5,089 nt of DNA from Bacillota bacterium (lineage in GTDB: Bacteria; Bacillota; Clostridia; Oscillospirales; Ruminococcaceae): assembly GCA_023429685.1 (NCBI GenBank), contig JAEZDF010000060.1:1-5089 (forward strand), in the 5' to 3' direction. A program made the position numbers and the translations under genes. The notes beneath the pieces are model-generated. The model searched no databases and was not told where the DNA came from. It worked only from the letters and a program-made list of their open reading frames with translations. Below are positions 1-5,021 of the stretch, one piece after another; the stretch's first letter is position 1, and every line of letters begins with the position of its first letter.

Positions 1-142
1 TATAGGTCATAGCGGGGTAAGAGTTCACAATCCCTGTCCATGCAATGGTGATGATATTCGGCTTTTCCATTGTTCCGCACGTTACCATGGCAAGAGGAAC
101 TGGAGAGAGCAGCGTTCCTGCCTTCCAAACTGTTTTACTCAT
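1..142 (-). CDS. Flavin reductase-like (flavoredoxin-type) protein, N-terminal fragment
   Basis: Reading the minus strand from the ATG at 142-140 gives 47 residues beginning MSKTVWKAGTLLSPVPLAMV and continuing with a CGTMEKPNIITIAWTG segment. This matches my memory of the start of clostridial flavin reductase-like domain proteins, which bind FMN and pass electrons from a reduced donor or NAD(P)H to flavin or an acceptor in the cytoplasm. The P-N-I-I-T-I-A-W stretch followed by G-x-V-N-S is the conserved core strand and turn that normally lies near the flavin site. A ribosome site AAGGAAG (157-151) sits 8 bases before the ATG and supports this start. The gene runs off the left edge, so about three quarters of a usual 180-200 residue protein is missing and neither the catalytic range nor intactness can be judged. 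It is divergent from the small membrane protein gene at 384. The family call rests on recognised residues, not on a search. Confidence 0.8.
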   Translation of the reverse strand, partial: MSKTVWKAGTLLSPVPLAMVTCGTMEKPNIITIAWTGIVNSYPAMTY

Positions 143-227
143 AATAGACACTTCCTTTTTAAGCAAAGACACCGCAATCGTCGTACTGGGCGTATTATGC
201 AGCAATGTTTATTCAATTACTCTACCC

Positions 228-257
228 ATTATACCACATCGCAGGTGGGTTATTCCA
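228..257 (-). promoter_or_regulatory. Candidate extended -10 promoter for the flavin reductase-like gene
   Basis: On the minus strand TGG-TATAAT occupies 236-228, a perfect extended -10 (TGnTATAAT). The best -35 at 18-base spacing is TGGAAT (257-252), matching only three of six consensus bases, so the extended element would have to compensate. It would give an untranslated leader of roughly 80 bases before the ATG at 142. Confidence 0.5.
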
Positions 258-319
258 TCAGTTTCGTTTGCGGGTTTTGCTGAAGATGTTGTGTATCATA
301 ACGCAGCCATGTTTTACTT

Positions 320-332
320 ATCCTAGTAGGAT
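320..332. repeat. Short perfect palindrome upstream of the small membrane protein gene
   Basis: ATCCTA-G-TAGGAT is a 6-bp inverted repeat around a single central base. It lies 51 bases before the ATG at 384, in the region where a promoter for that gene would be expected. It is too short for a terminator and could be an operator half-site pair. No convincing -35/-10 pair was found beside it; the best was TTGTGT (289-294) with TTTACT (313-318), which is weak. Confidence 0.3.
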
Positions 333-383
333 GAATGATTCGGTGCTTATTGTGGACACTAATGGTATAAAGGAGGCGTTAGC

Positions 384-638
384 ATGGGCATTATCGGTTG
401 GTTAATCATCGGGGCGCTCGCAGGCTGGATTGCAAGTAAGATTACGGGTAACGATAAGCGGATGGGTGCCGGTAAGAACATCATCGTCGGCGTAATCGGC
501 GGATTTCTCGGTGGGCTTGCAATGAATCTAATTGGGGGCGCAGGGGTCACCGGCTTTAACCTTTGGAGCCTGTTTGTGGCTGTTTTAGGCGCAGTAATTC
601 TGCTTTTGATTGTAAATGCGGTTACAAGAAGGTCGTAA
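384..638 (+). CDS. GlsB/YeaQ/YmgE family stress-associated small membrane protein
   Basis: This 84-residue, strongly hydrophobic protein matches the transglycosylase-associated/GlsB/YeaQ/YmgE family in length and pattern. It opens with MGIIGWLIIGALAGWIASKI (first membrane segment, about 2-20). A short polar loop with K-R-M-G-A-G-K follows (22-31), then a glycine-rich second segment (about 32-52, GVIGGFLGGLAMNLIGG) and a third segment (about 60-80), ending in a TRRS tail. The family name comes from an old association; no enzymatic activity is established, and members in other bacteria are linked to envelope or general stress. The site AGGAGG (371-376) lies 7 bases before the ATG and fixes the start. 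The gene stands alone between a divergent flavin reductase-like gene and a convergent lipoprotein gene, and ends about 30 bases before a strong hairpin. Nothing suggests it works with its neighbours. Confidence 0.88.
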   Translation: MGIIGWLIIGALAGWIASKITGNDKRMGAGKNIIVGVIGGFLGGLAMNLIGGAGVTGFNLWSLFVAVLGAVILLLIVNAVTRRS

Positions 639-667
639 AAATATACAGTTTACAAACAAGCAAGGAA

Positions 668-713
668 AAATAGCGTGCCCCCAGCCACTTTGTCGGTTGG
701 GGGCACGCTATTT
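668..713. terminator. Bidirectional intrinsic terminator between convergent genes
   Basis: Bases 668-686 pair with 695-713 in a 19-bp stem containing one G-U pair (684-697), with an 8-base loop (687-694). The stem has a GC-rich core and AAATA/TATTT ends. On the plus strand it follows the 84-residue membrane protein gene with a short T run. On the minus strand it follows the LRR lipoprotein gene and ends in TATTTTTCC, a better U tract. It is placed to serve both genes. Confidence 0.88.
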
Positions 714-742
714 GCAGAATTTCCGGGGGAGGATACATATGC

Positions 743-1534
743 CTACTTCAGTTCAAAATCCTTGCCTTCCAGATGAGCGTAGACGTCCTTGAGTACGCTG
801 TAATCATTAACAGGATTGCCCTCCAGAAGTACGATTCGAAGGCTGGTTAGGTTCGAAAGGGGAGTAACGTCGGTAATCATATTTTCGTTAAGCTGAACGT
901 CCCATAGCTTTGGCAGGTTGGCAAGTGCCGATATGTCGGTAATGCCTGCGTTTTTGGCGTCGATATGCTCAAGGTTTGTAAGATCGGACAGCGCGTCCAA
1001 ACTGGCAATACCGGCGGGGATGCCGTTATCTCCGTGCAGCCAGCAAAACACCAGGCAGTTTAAGTTTGTCAGGCCTTTGAGGGGGGTCAGGTCCTCCACC
1101 AAGGTGCCGTTAAACACCAACGTCTCCAGGCTAGGTATTTTGCTCAGCGCGGATAAATCGGAGATTTCGTTAAATGAAATATCCAATTCTTTAAGTCCTG
1201 TAAAATATCCGAGCGCACTGATGTCCTTAATATTATTGCTGCCGTTTTTCTCACCAAAGCTGCCATTACTTACGTTAAGCGACTGAACTTGTGCGGCTTC
1301 TTCTAGCGTGATGTCGCCCTCGGGTTTGTTCATTGCCTTTCGCACCTTAGTCTCAAGGTTTTTGTCGCTAAACACCACAACGGCGACAGGCTGGCTTTCA
1401 GGCTCTAAAGCAGAGGATGGTTCTGCCGAAACAACGGGCTCGGGTACTGGCTGAGGTTTCGGGGTTTGGGTCGCGCATGCCACCATAGACAGTGCGAGAA
1501 TCAAAACAAGACCAATCAATAAGCATCTTTTCAT
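743..1534 (-). CDS. Secreted leucine-rich-repeat lipoprotein (internalin-like LRR)
   Basis: A 263-residue protein starting MKRCLLIGLVLILALSMVAC. The basic start, hydrophobic core and Cys20 in SMVAC form a type II signal peptide, so the mature protein should be lipid-anchored on the outer face of the membrane. Residues 21-50 are a Pro/Glu-rich linker. Residues 52-90 form a cap with F-x5-E-x2-VR-x-A-x2-KP-x-G (F55, E61, V64-R65, A67, K70-P71, G73). LRR units begin at residues 104, 126, 148, 178, 200, 222 and 244. They are 22 residues long and of the L-x2-L-x2-L-x-I-x2-N-x-I-x-D-(I/V)-(S/T)-x-L type; the unit at 148 is 30 long because of a CWLHGDNGIP-containing insert. Such repeats normally bind proteins; no enzyme domain is visible. 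Start choice: GGAG at spacing 10 and the signal peptide favour 1534. In-frame starts upstream (1642, 1615, 1609) lack a ribosome site and would bury the signal. The gene is divergent from the HTH/kinase operon, whose kinase carries the same cap and repeats. Confidence 0.88.
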   Translation of the reverse strand: MKRCLLIGLVLILALSMVACATQTPKPQPVPEPVVSAEPSSALEPESQPVAVVVFSDKNLETKVRKAMNKPEGDITLEEAAQVQSLNVSNGSFGEKNGSNNIKDISALGYFTGLKELDISFNEISDLSALSKIPSLETLVFNGTLVEDLTPLKGLTNLNCLVFCWLHGDNGIPAGIASLDALSDLTNLEHIDAKNAGITDISALANLPKLWDVQLNENMITDVTPLSNLTSLRIVLLEGNPVNDYSVLKDVYAHLEGKDFELK

Positions 1535-1600
1535 TATAAAACCACTCCATTTCGTTTTTAATGCCGATGAGAATATAAATTCAACCACTGTATTAACATT

Positions 1601-1606
1601 AGTATA
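1601..1606 (-). promoter_or_regulatory. Candidate -10 element for the LRR lipoprotein gene
   Basis: On the minus strand TATACT (1606-1601) matches five of six -10 bases and lies about 67 bases before the ATG at 1534. The region 17 bases upstream (1629-1624) reads ACCACA, a poor -35, and touches the palindrome at 1628-1644. This arrangement would suit a promoter controlled by a bound protein, but the call is tentative. Confidence 0.35.
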
Positions 1607-1627
1607 CATTTCCATACGGGAGTTGTG

Positions 1628-1644
1628 GTGTGCAGGTTGCACAC
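1628..1644. promoter_or_regulatory. Operator-like 17-bp palindrome in the divergent control region
   Basis: GTGTGCA-GGT-TGCACAC is a perfect inverted repeat with 7-bp arms and a 3-base centre. It has no T tract and lies between two divergent genes, so a terminator role is unlikely. It sits at or just above the expected -35 of the lipoprotein gene and about 80 bases upstream of the expected transcription start of the HTH/kinase operon. Its size and symmetry fit a dimeric HTH protein site; the protein encoded at 1776 is the obvious candidate, by inference only. Confidence 0.5.
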
Positions 1645-1691
1645 ATCTGCTAATAAAAGAAGCAAAGCGAAAAGCAAAATATTAGAATTGA

Positions 1692-1720
1692 TTGAAACAA
1701 TATGGAAACTAAGATATAAT
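1692..1720 (+). promoter_or_regulatory. Sigma-A-type promoter for the HTH/kinase operon
   Basis: TTGAAA (1692-1697) and TATAAT (1715-1720) are separated by exactly 17 bases. That is five of six and six of six consensus matches, the best promoter in the window. Transcription would start near 1727, giving a leader of about 49 bases before the ATG at 1776. The -35 lies inside a small ATTG-AAA-CAAT inverted repeat (1691-1701). Confidence 0.8.
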
Positions 1721-1775
1721 TGTACCGAAATTCACTTTTTTCCGAGCGCAATATGTTTGAATGGAGGCGCGGATT

Positions 1776-2234
1776 ATGGCACAGTATAGGCTAAGGGCGA
1801 ATCGTACCAGTACGCTGCTTCATCGATTATTTAAGGCTCCGAATCTGGATGAGTTTTTACAAAACAACATAAGCACGTCGGAATTCCCCGAGTTTTATAT
1901 CTATATATCCGATTTGTGCAAACAGACCGGGCAGGTACCCGAGCAGATCATCAAACGCGCAATGATTGACCGTACCTACGGTCACCAAATCTTTAACGGA
2001 ACACGTCGACCGTCTCGGGATAAGGTAATCCTGCTTGCATTCGGGTTCGGTCTTAATGTGGACGAGACGCAGGGGTTGCTAAGAATGGCGCAGAAAAGCA
2101 CGCTCTACCCAAAAATCATGCGCGACGCGGTGATTCTTCGTTGCCTAAACGACCGCACGGATGTGATAACAACGCAGAGCATGCTTCAAACACTCGGTTT
2201 AACCCTGTTAGGCGGTGAGGATAAGCATGGATGA
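1776..2234 (+). CDS. Small helix-turn-helix (XRE-like) protein paired with a Ser/Thr kinase
   Basis: A 152-residue cytoplasmic protein without signal peptide or membrane segment. Residues about 42-104 look like an XRE/lambda-repressor-like fold: a helix ending at SDLCKQTG, then VPEQIIKRA (54-62), a turn, and a recognition-like helix DRTYGHQIFNGTRRP (65-79). SRDKVILLAFGFGLNVDETQGLL (80-102) supplies two further helices. The D-R-T-Y-G-x-Q-I-F-x-G-x-R-x-P-S-R-D-K string is one I recognise from HTH proteins encoded beside bacterial Ser/Thr kinases in Clostridia. Residues 105-152 (LYPKIMRDAVILRCLND onward) look helical and have no recognised function. Start choice: GGAGG (1763-1767) is 8 bases before the ATG at 1776; an in-frame ATG at 1761 precedes that site and is unlikely. 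The stop overlaps the kinase start by 8 bp, so the two are probably translated as a unit. Inference: a DNA-binding regulator that is a partner or substrate of the kinase. DNA binding is not proven, and the motif could be an adaptor. Confidence 0.75.
   Translation: MAQYRLRANRTSTLLHRLFKAPNLDEFLQNNISTSEFPEFYIYISDLCKQTGQVPEQIIKRAMIDRTYGHQIFNGTRRPSRDKVILLAFGFGLNVDETQGLLRMAQKSTLYPKIMRDAVILRCLNDRTDVITTQSMLQTLGLTLLGGEDKHG
2227..2234 (+). other. Translational coupling overlap (ATGGATGA)
   Basis: The kinase ATG (2227-2229) lies inside the last codons of the HTH gene, whose TGA is at 2232-2234. Ribosomes ending the first gene can restart on the second, which usually keeps the two proteins in a fixed ratio. 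The kinase's ribosome site GTGAGG (2215-2220) is also inside the HTH coding region. Confidence 0.85.
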
Positions 2235-3855
2235 ATCTTTGCTGCAAAGCCTCGTGGAAGAATTCGACTGTGACAGGTATCCCGACGAGTTTTTGGCGGA
2301 GTACGAGCCGATGGAATGCCTTGCGCACAATGAAGCAGGTGAGACGCTGCTGGTAAAAAGCAGGCAAACAGGCGCACTGTTTGTGACTAAATGCTATTTG
2401 GATAGAGCCCTGTTCTCCCGCACAAGCGAAGGGACGTTATTAAGAAAGCTAGGTCACGCCGGGCTGCCTGCCTTTGTGGGCGAATATCAAAACGACAACA
2501 TGCTGTGCGTGGTGCGCGAGTACATAGAAGGAACCCCATTAAACCAATATGCCGCACAAAACAATCTGTCGCAGACCGAGATTATCAGCATAGCCGTCCA
2601 GCTTAGTGATATCTTGTGCTATCTGCACGGACAGACCCCGCCGATTATCCATCGAGATATTAAGCCCCACAATGTCATCCTAGACAATAAAGGGAAGGTT
2701 TGGCTTATCGACTTTGGAATCTCTCGCGTTTACGATGAGACTGCCAAAGAGGATACCGTGTGTTTTGGAACAAAACAGTTTGCGGCACCCGAACAGTACG
2801 GTTTTTCGCAGACCGACTGCCGCGCGGATGTTTTTTCTTTCGGTATACTGCTGGGATGGCTGTTAACAGGCGCGACGGAGCGAAAATCAATGCTCGCGCA
2901 CATAAGCAATCCTCGCCTAAGGCGGCTGGTTGCAAGATGTACGGAGTTTGCCCCCGAAAAACGCTACCATACTGTAAAAACGATTAAGCAGGCGCTTCAA
3001 AATGCCGACGGCGGCAAAAGCAAACGGGTGGTGCGGCGTGCGACAGGTATTGTTGCTTGCGTGGTGTGTTTGTGCATCGGCTTTACGGTAGGGCGATATA
3101 CAGAGCTTGCACCACTGCTGTCAGTTACATCCCGCGTCTCCTTCGAAGAGCCGCTGATTGAGCAGGCGGTGCGCCTTGCACTGGATAAACCGCAGGGTGA
3201 GCCGATTGAAGAAACAGAGCTATTAAACGTGCGAGAGCTTTATCTGTTCGGAAACCATGTGGCAGCCGACATGGTTGGTTATACAGAACTGGGTCAGCAC
3301 ATGGCAAACAACGACGGCGTAGTGAAGAACGGGGAGATCCGTTCCCTGCGCGATATATCAAGGCTTAAAAACCTAAGATGCCTGCGTATCGCACTTCAGG
3401 ATATCAGGGATCTATCCCCGCTGAGCGAGCTTACCGAACTCGAACAGCTTGACCTCAAGCATAACCCGATTGAGGATGTAAAGCCGATCTCCGCGCTGCC
3501 CGCCCTGAGGATGCTATGTGTATACGATACCCAGGTCACCGACCTGTCCTCGTTATCGGCTTGTCCAAGGCTCGATAATCTAGATATCGGAAATACACAT
3601 ATTCGCTCGTTATCTGCGATATCGGGATTAAAATACCTCAAATATCTGTATATGCGGGATGCCTCCCTGCAAGCATTGTCTGGAATCGAGCAGTTCGCGT
3701 ATTTAGAGCAGGTGGGGTTTGACGACGTTGCCGACGGGGATTTAACACCGCTCTTATCGCTGCCCCTGCTCAAGGAGGCACATCTGGGAGAAGCGCTTTG
3801 GCAGAGCGCACAACTCGACCTAGCACAGGCGGAGTTTGCGGTGGTGTACCAATAA
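2227..3855 (+). CDS. Transmembrane Hanks-type Ser/Thr protein kinase with extracellular LRR domain
   Basis: A 542-residue receptor-like kinase. Residues about 26-258 form the cytoplasmic kinase: K55 (FVTKCY) as the ATP lysine, probable helix-C E68, H142-R143-D144 with K146 and N149 (HRDIKPHN), D162-F163-G164, the APE motif at A187-P188-E189, D201 with SFG, and R246. The phosphate loop (CLAHNEAGETLLV, 31-43) lacks GxGxxG, but all catalytic residues are present, so it is probably active. The basic stretch KSKRVVRR (264-271) precedes one membrane segment (about 272-289), putting residues 290-542 outside. That part has a cap (F306, E312, V315-R316, A318, K321-P322, G324), a long loop (about 341-371), and LRR units starting at 376, 395, 417, 439, 461, 483 and 505, mostly 22 residues each. 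PASTA repeats, usual in Bacillota kinases, are absent. Start choice: the ATG at 2227 has GTGAGG 6 bases before it; an in-frame GTG at 2215 overlaps that site. It is coupled to the HTH gene by an ATGGATGA overlap. The ligand is unknown; the divergent LRR lipoprotein is a possible partner. Confidence 0.9.
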   Translation: MDESLLQSLVEEFDCDRYPDEFLAEYEPMECLAHNEAGETLLVKSRQTGALFVTKCYLDRALFSRTSEGTLLRKLGHAGLPAFVGEYQNDNMLCVVREYIEGTPLNQYAAQNNLSQTEIISIAVQLSDILCYLHGQTPPIIHRDIKPHNVILDNKGKVWLIDFGISRVYDETAKEDTVCFGTKQFAAPEQYGFSQTDCRADVFSFGILLGWLLTGATERKSMLAHISNPRLRRLVARCTEFAPEKRYHTVKTIKQALQNADGGKSKRVVRRATGIVACVVCLCIGFTVGRYTELAPLLSVTSRVSFEEPLIEQAVRLALDKPQGEPIEETELLNVRELYLFGNHVAADMVGYTELGQHMANNDGVVKNGEIRSLRDISRLKNLRCLRIALQDIRDLSPLSELTELEQLDLKHNPIEDVKPISALPALRMLCVYDTQVTDLSSLSACPRLDNLDIGNTHIRSLSAISGLKYLKYLYMRDASLQALSGIEQFAYLEQVGFDDVADGDLTPLLSLPLLKEAHLGEALWQSAQLDLAQAEFAVVYQ

Positions 3856-4110
3856 CAAGAAATACGGAGCAAAGCTATTTAAAGTTTTGCCACGTATGAC
3901 GAGTGACGCAAAACTCAATACAGTAGCTTCTCATTTGCTCGTTTTACTGAAAGGGTAATAACCATACTCTGTACGGGTTTAGATTAAGCTGCCCAGGAAA
4001 AGTACAGAACCGTTTATGGGGCTGGTTATAATTTATAGATAAATACAAAAAGGGTTAACTGCAGTAGACGATGAGAACAACGGGCAATCTGATTGTAACG
4101 GAGGAATCGC
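3856..4110. other. Gene-free interval after the kinase, with a hairpin and a possible promoter
   Basis: I see no coding region with a ribosome site here. An inverted repeat AGTTTTGC (3883-3890) / GCAAAACT (3908-3915) with a 17-base loop lies 28 bases after the kinase stop. It lacks a T tract, so it is at best a weak terminator or an RNA-stabilising hairpin. A perfect TATAAT at 4027-4032 could be the -10 for the gene at 4111, with a leader of about 70 bases. No good -35 lies at 16-18 bases; AGTACA (4001-4006) is 20 bases away. Confidence 0.5.
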
Positions 4111-4695
4111 ATGAAACGACTCATCTTAGTCACATCCCCTCCTGCCAGCGGGAAAACATATGTATCCAAGCAGCTTGCAAAAAAGCTCAAGCACGTTGTG
4201 TATCTTGATAAAGATACTCTAATTGTGCTGTCCAAACAGATATTTGTAGTTGCGGGTCAGGAGTATAACCGAAGCTCCGACTTTTTCGAACAAAACATTC
4301 GCAATTATGAATATGCTGCAATTGTGGATATTGCGTTAGAGGCGTTAGAGTATGACAATATCGTGCTGATTAACGCGCCGTTTACAAGAGAGGTGCGAGA
4401 TACGGAATATATGACAGACCTAAAATCTAGGCTTGTGCAAAAAAACGCAAAGCTGACTGTTGTTTGGGTGCAGACTGATGTGGACGTATGCAAGCAGAGA
4501 ATGATAGACCGCAACAGTGACCGCGACAAATGGAAGCTCGAACACTGGGAGGAATATATTGCCGGAGTCAACTTTGCAATTCCCGATGAGCTTAACGACC
4601 CAAAATGCAAGGATGATTTGTTGGTTTTCGAGAACTCTTCACAGGCTGAATTTGACAATTCAATGAATATGATTCTTAAAATAATTGAACCTTGA
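4111..4695 (+). CDS. P-loop NTPase of small-molecule/zeta-toxin-like kinase type (AAA family label)
   Basis: A 194-residue soluble protein with the outline of a P-loop kinase. Strand LILVTSP leads into a Walker A loop SPPASGKT (9-16), with K15 and T16 to hold ATP phosphates. YLDKDTL (31-37) supplies acidic residues where such kinases bind substrate. IVLINAPF (84-91) resembles a Walker B strand. VVWVQTDVDVCKQRMIDRNSDRDKWK (118-142) resembles the strand, helix and arginine-rich lid of gluconate- or zeta-toxin-like kinases, with R130, R134 and R138. The first Walker A glycine is serine (S9), a tolerated change in some P-loop kinases. The substrate cannot be told from sequence. I recall close relatives in gut Clostridia annotated only as AAA family ATPase, but this is not an AAA+ machine: no sensor or arginine-finger domain is visible. 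GGAGG (4100-4104), 6 bases before the ATG, fixes the start. It appears to be a single-gene unit ahead of the terminator at 4810-4851. No antitoxin-like gene is adjacent, so a zeta toxin role is unlikely. Confidence 0.78.
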   Translation: MKRLILVTSPPASGKTYVSKQLAKKLKHVVYLDKDTLIVLSKQIFVVAGQEYNRSSDFFEQNIRNYEYAAIVDIALEALEYDNIVLINAPFTREVRDTEYMTDLKSRLVQKNAKLTVVWVQTDVDVCKQRMIDRNSDRDKWKLEHWEEYIAGVNFAIPDELNDPKCKDDLLVFENSSQAEFDNSMNMILKIIEP

Positions 4696-4809
4696 TATGA
4701 GCGATTAAGTAAAACGAATTTATATATTGCACTGTAATCACATTATTAGATGCTCCAACAGCAAGGCTTTGTAGGCAAAAAAGTGTGTTGTCATGTATAT
4801 TACAAACAA

Positions 4810-4851
4810 AACAAAAACCCTGCAACCGTTGACGGTTACAGGGTTTTTGTT
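4810..4851. terminator. Bidirectional intrinsic terminator at the tRNA 3' end
   Basis: Bases 4810-4828 pair with 4833-4851 around a TTGA loop, with one C-A mismatch (4823/4838). The stem is AACAAAAACCCTG against its complement plus an inner AACCG/CGGTT. The T run after the GC core on each strand (TTTTTGTT) makes it work both ways. It ends minus-strand tRNA transcription directly after the encoded CCA (its last base is at 4851) and can also stop plus-strand transcription from the P-loop gene. Confidence 0.9.
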
Positions 4852-4940
4852 GGCGGAGAAGGAGGGATTTGAACCCTCGCGCCAGTTTCCCGACCTACTC
4901 CCTTAGCAGGGGAGCCTCTTCACCACTTGAGTACTTCTCC
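4851..4940 (-). tRNA. tRNA-Ser (anticodon GCU)
   Basis: A complete class II tRNA. The acceptor stem is GGAGAAG (4940-4934) with CTTCTCC (4861-4855), then discriminator G (4854) and encoded CCA (4853-4851). The anticodon stem CTCCC/GGGAG encloses the loop CTGCTAA, giving anticodon GCU (4907-4905) for AGC and AGU codons. The variable arm is about 19 bases, as expected for serine. The T arm is GAGGG-TTCAAAT-CCCTC. Its terminator begins at the last base of the CCA. Confidence 0.95.
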
Positions 4941-4976
4941 ATATGGTGACTGATAAAACTTATATATTATGATGCT

Positions 4977-5014
4977 TTATGGCGGTCGCTGTTGCTCCCC
5001 GCCGCAAGCCATAA
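4977..5014. repeat. Inverted repeat in the spacer between the two tRNA genes
   Basis: TTATGGC (4977-4983) is complementary to GCCATAA (5008-5014) around a 24-base, GC-rich loop that can form alternative GCGG/CCGC pairs. It lies in the 81-base spacer between two serine tRNAs and could be a processing hairpin in a joint precursor. No T tract follows, so it is not an obvious terminator. Confidence 0.35.
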
Positions 5015-5021
5015 TCGGCGT

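Noticed and set aside
45..326. Plus-strand open frame of 93 codons
   Set aside because: It runs antisense to the flavin reductase-like start and then through the intergenic promoter region. It has no ribosome site and its protein shows no family pattern.
311..335. Sigma-B-like promoter (GTTT followed by GGATGA)
   Set aside because: Only the GTTT half fits; GGATGA is a poor match to GGGTAT, and a sigma-B system cannot be assumed for this organism.
1535..1642. N-terminal extension of the LRR lipoprotein to upstream ATGs (1642, 1615, 1609)
   Set aside because: No ribosome site precedes these ATGs. The extension would bury the lipoprotein signal peptide and cover the palindrome and candidate -10.
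1761..1775. Upstream ATG as start of the HTH gene
   Set aside because: The GGAGG that should drive initiation lies just after this ATG, at the right spacing for the ATG at 1776.
2215..2226. GTG start for the kinase
   Set aside because: This GTG is part of the ribosome site for the ATG at 2227, which has proper 6-base spacing.
3396..3872. Minus-strand open frame of 158 codons inside the kinase LRR region
   Set aside because: Serine- and cysteine-rich shadow of the repeat-coding strand; the plus strand has clear LRR periodicity there and the shadow has no recognisable domain.
4305..4658. Minus-strand open frame of 117 codons
   Set aside because: Serine-rich antisense shadow of the P-loop gene, which has a strong ribosome site and recognisable motifs.
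4111..4695. Zeta toxin of a toxin-antitoxin pair
   Set aside because: The P-loop and lid resemble the wider kinase superfamily, but no small antitoxin gene lies on either side and no toxin-specific motif is visible.
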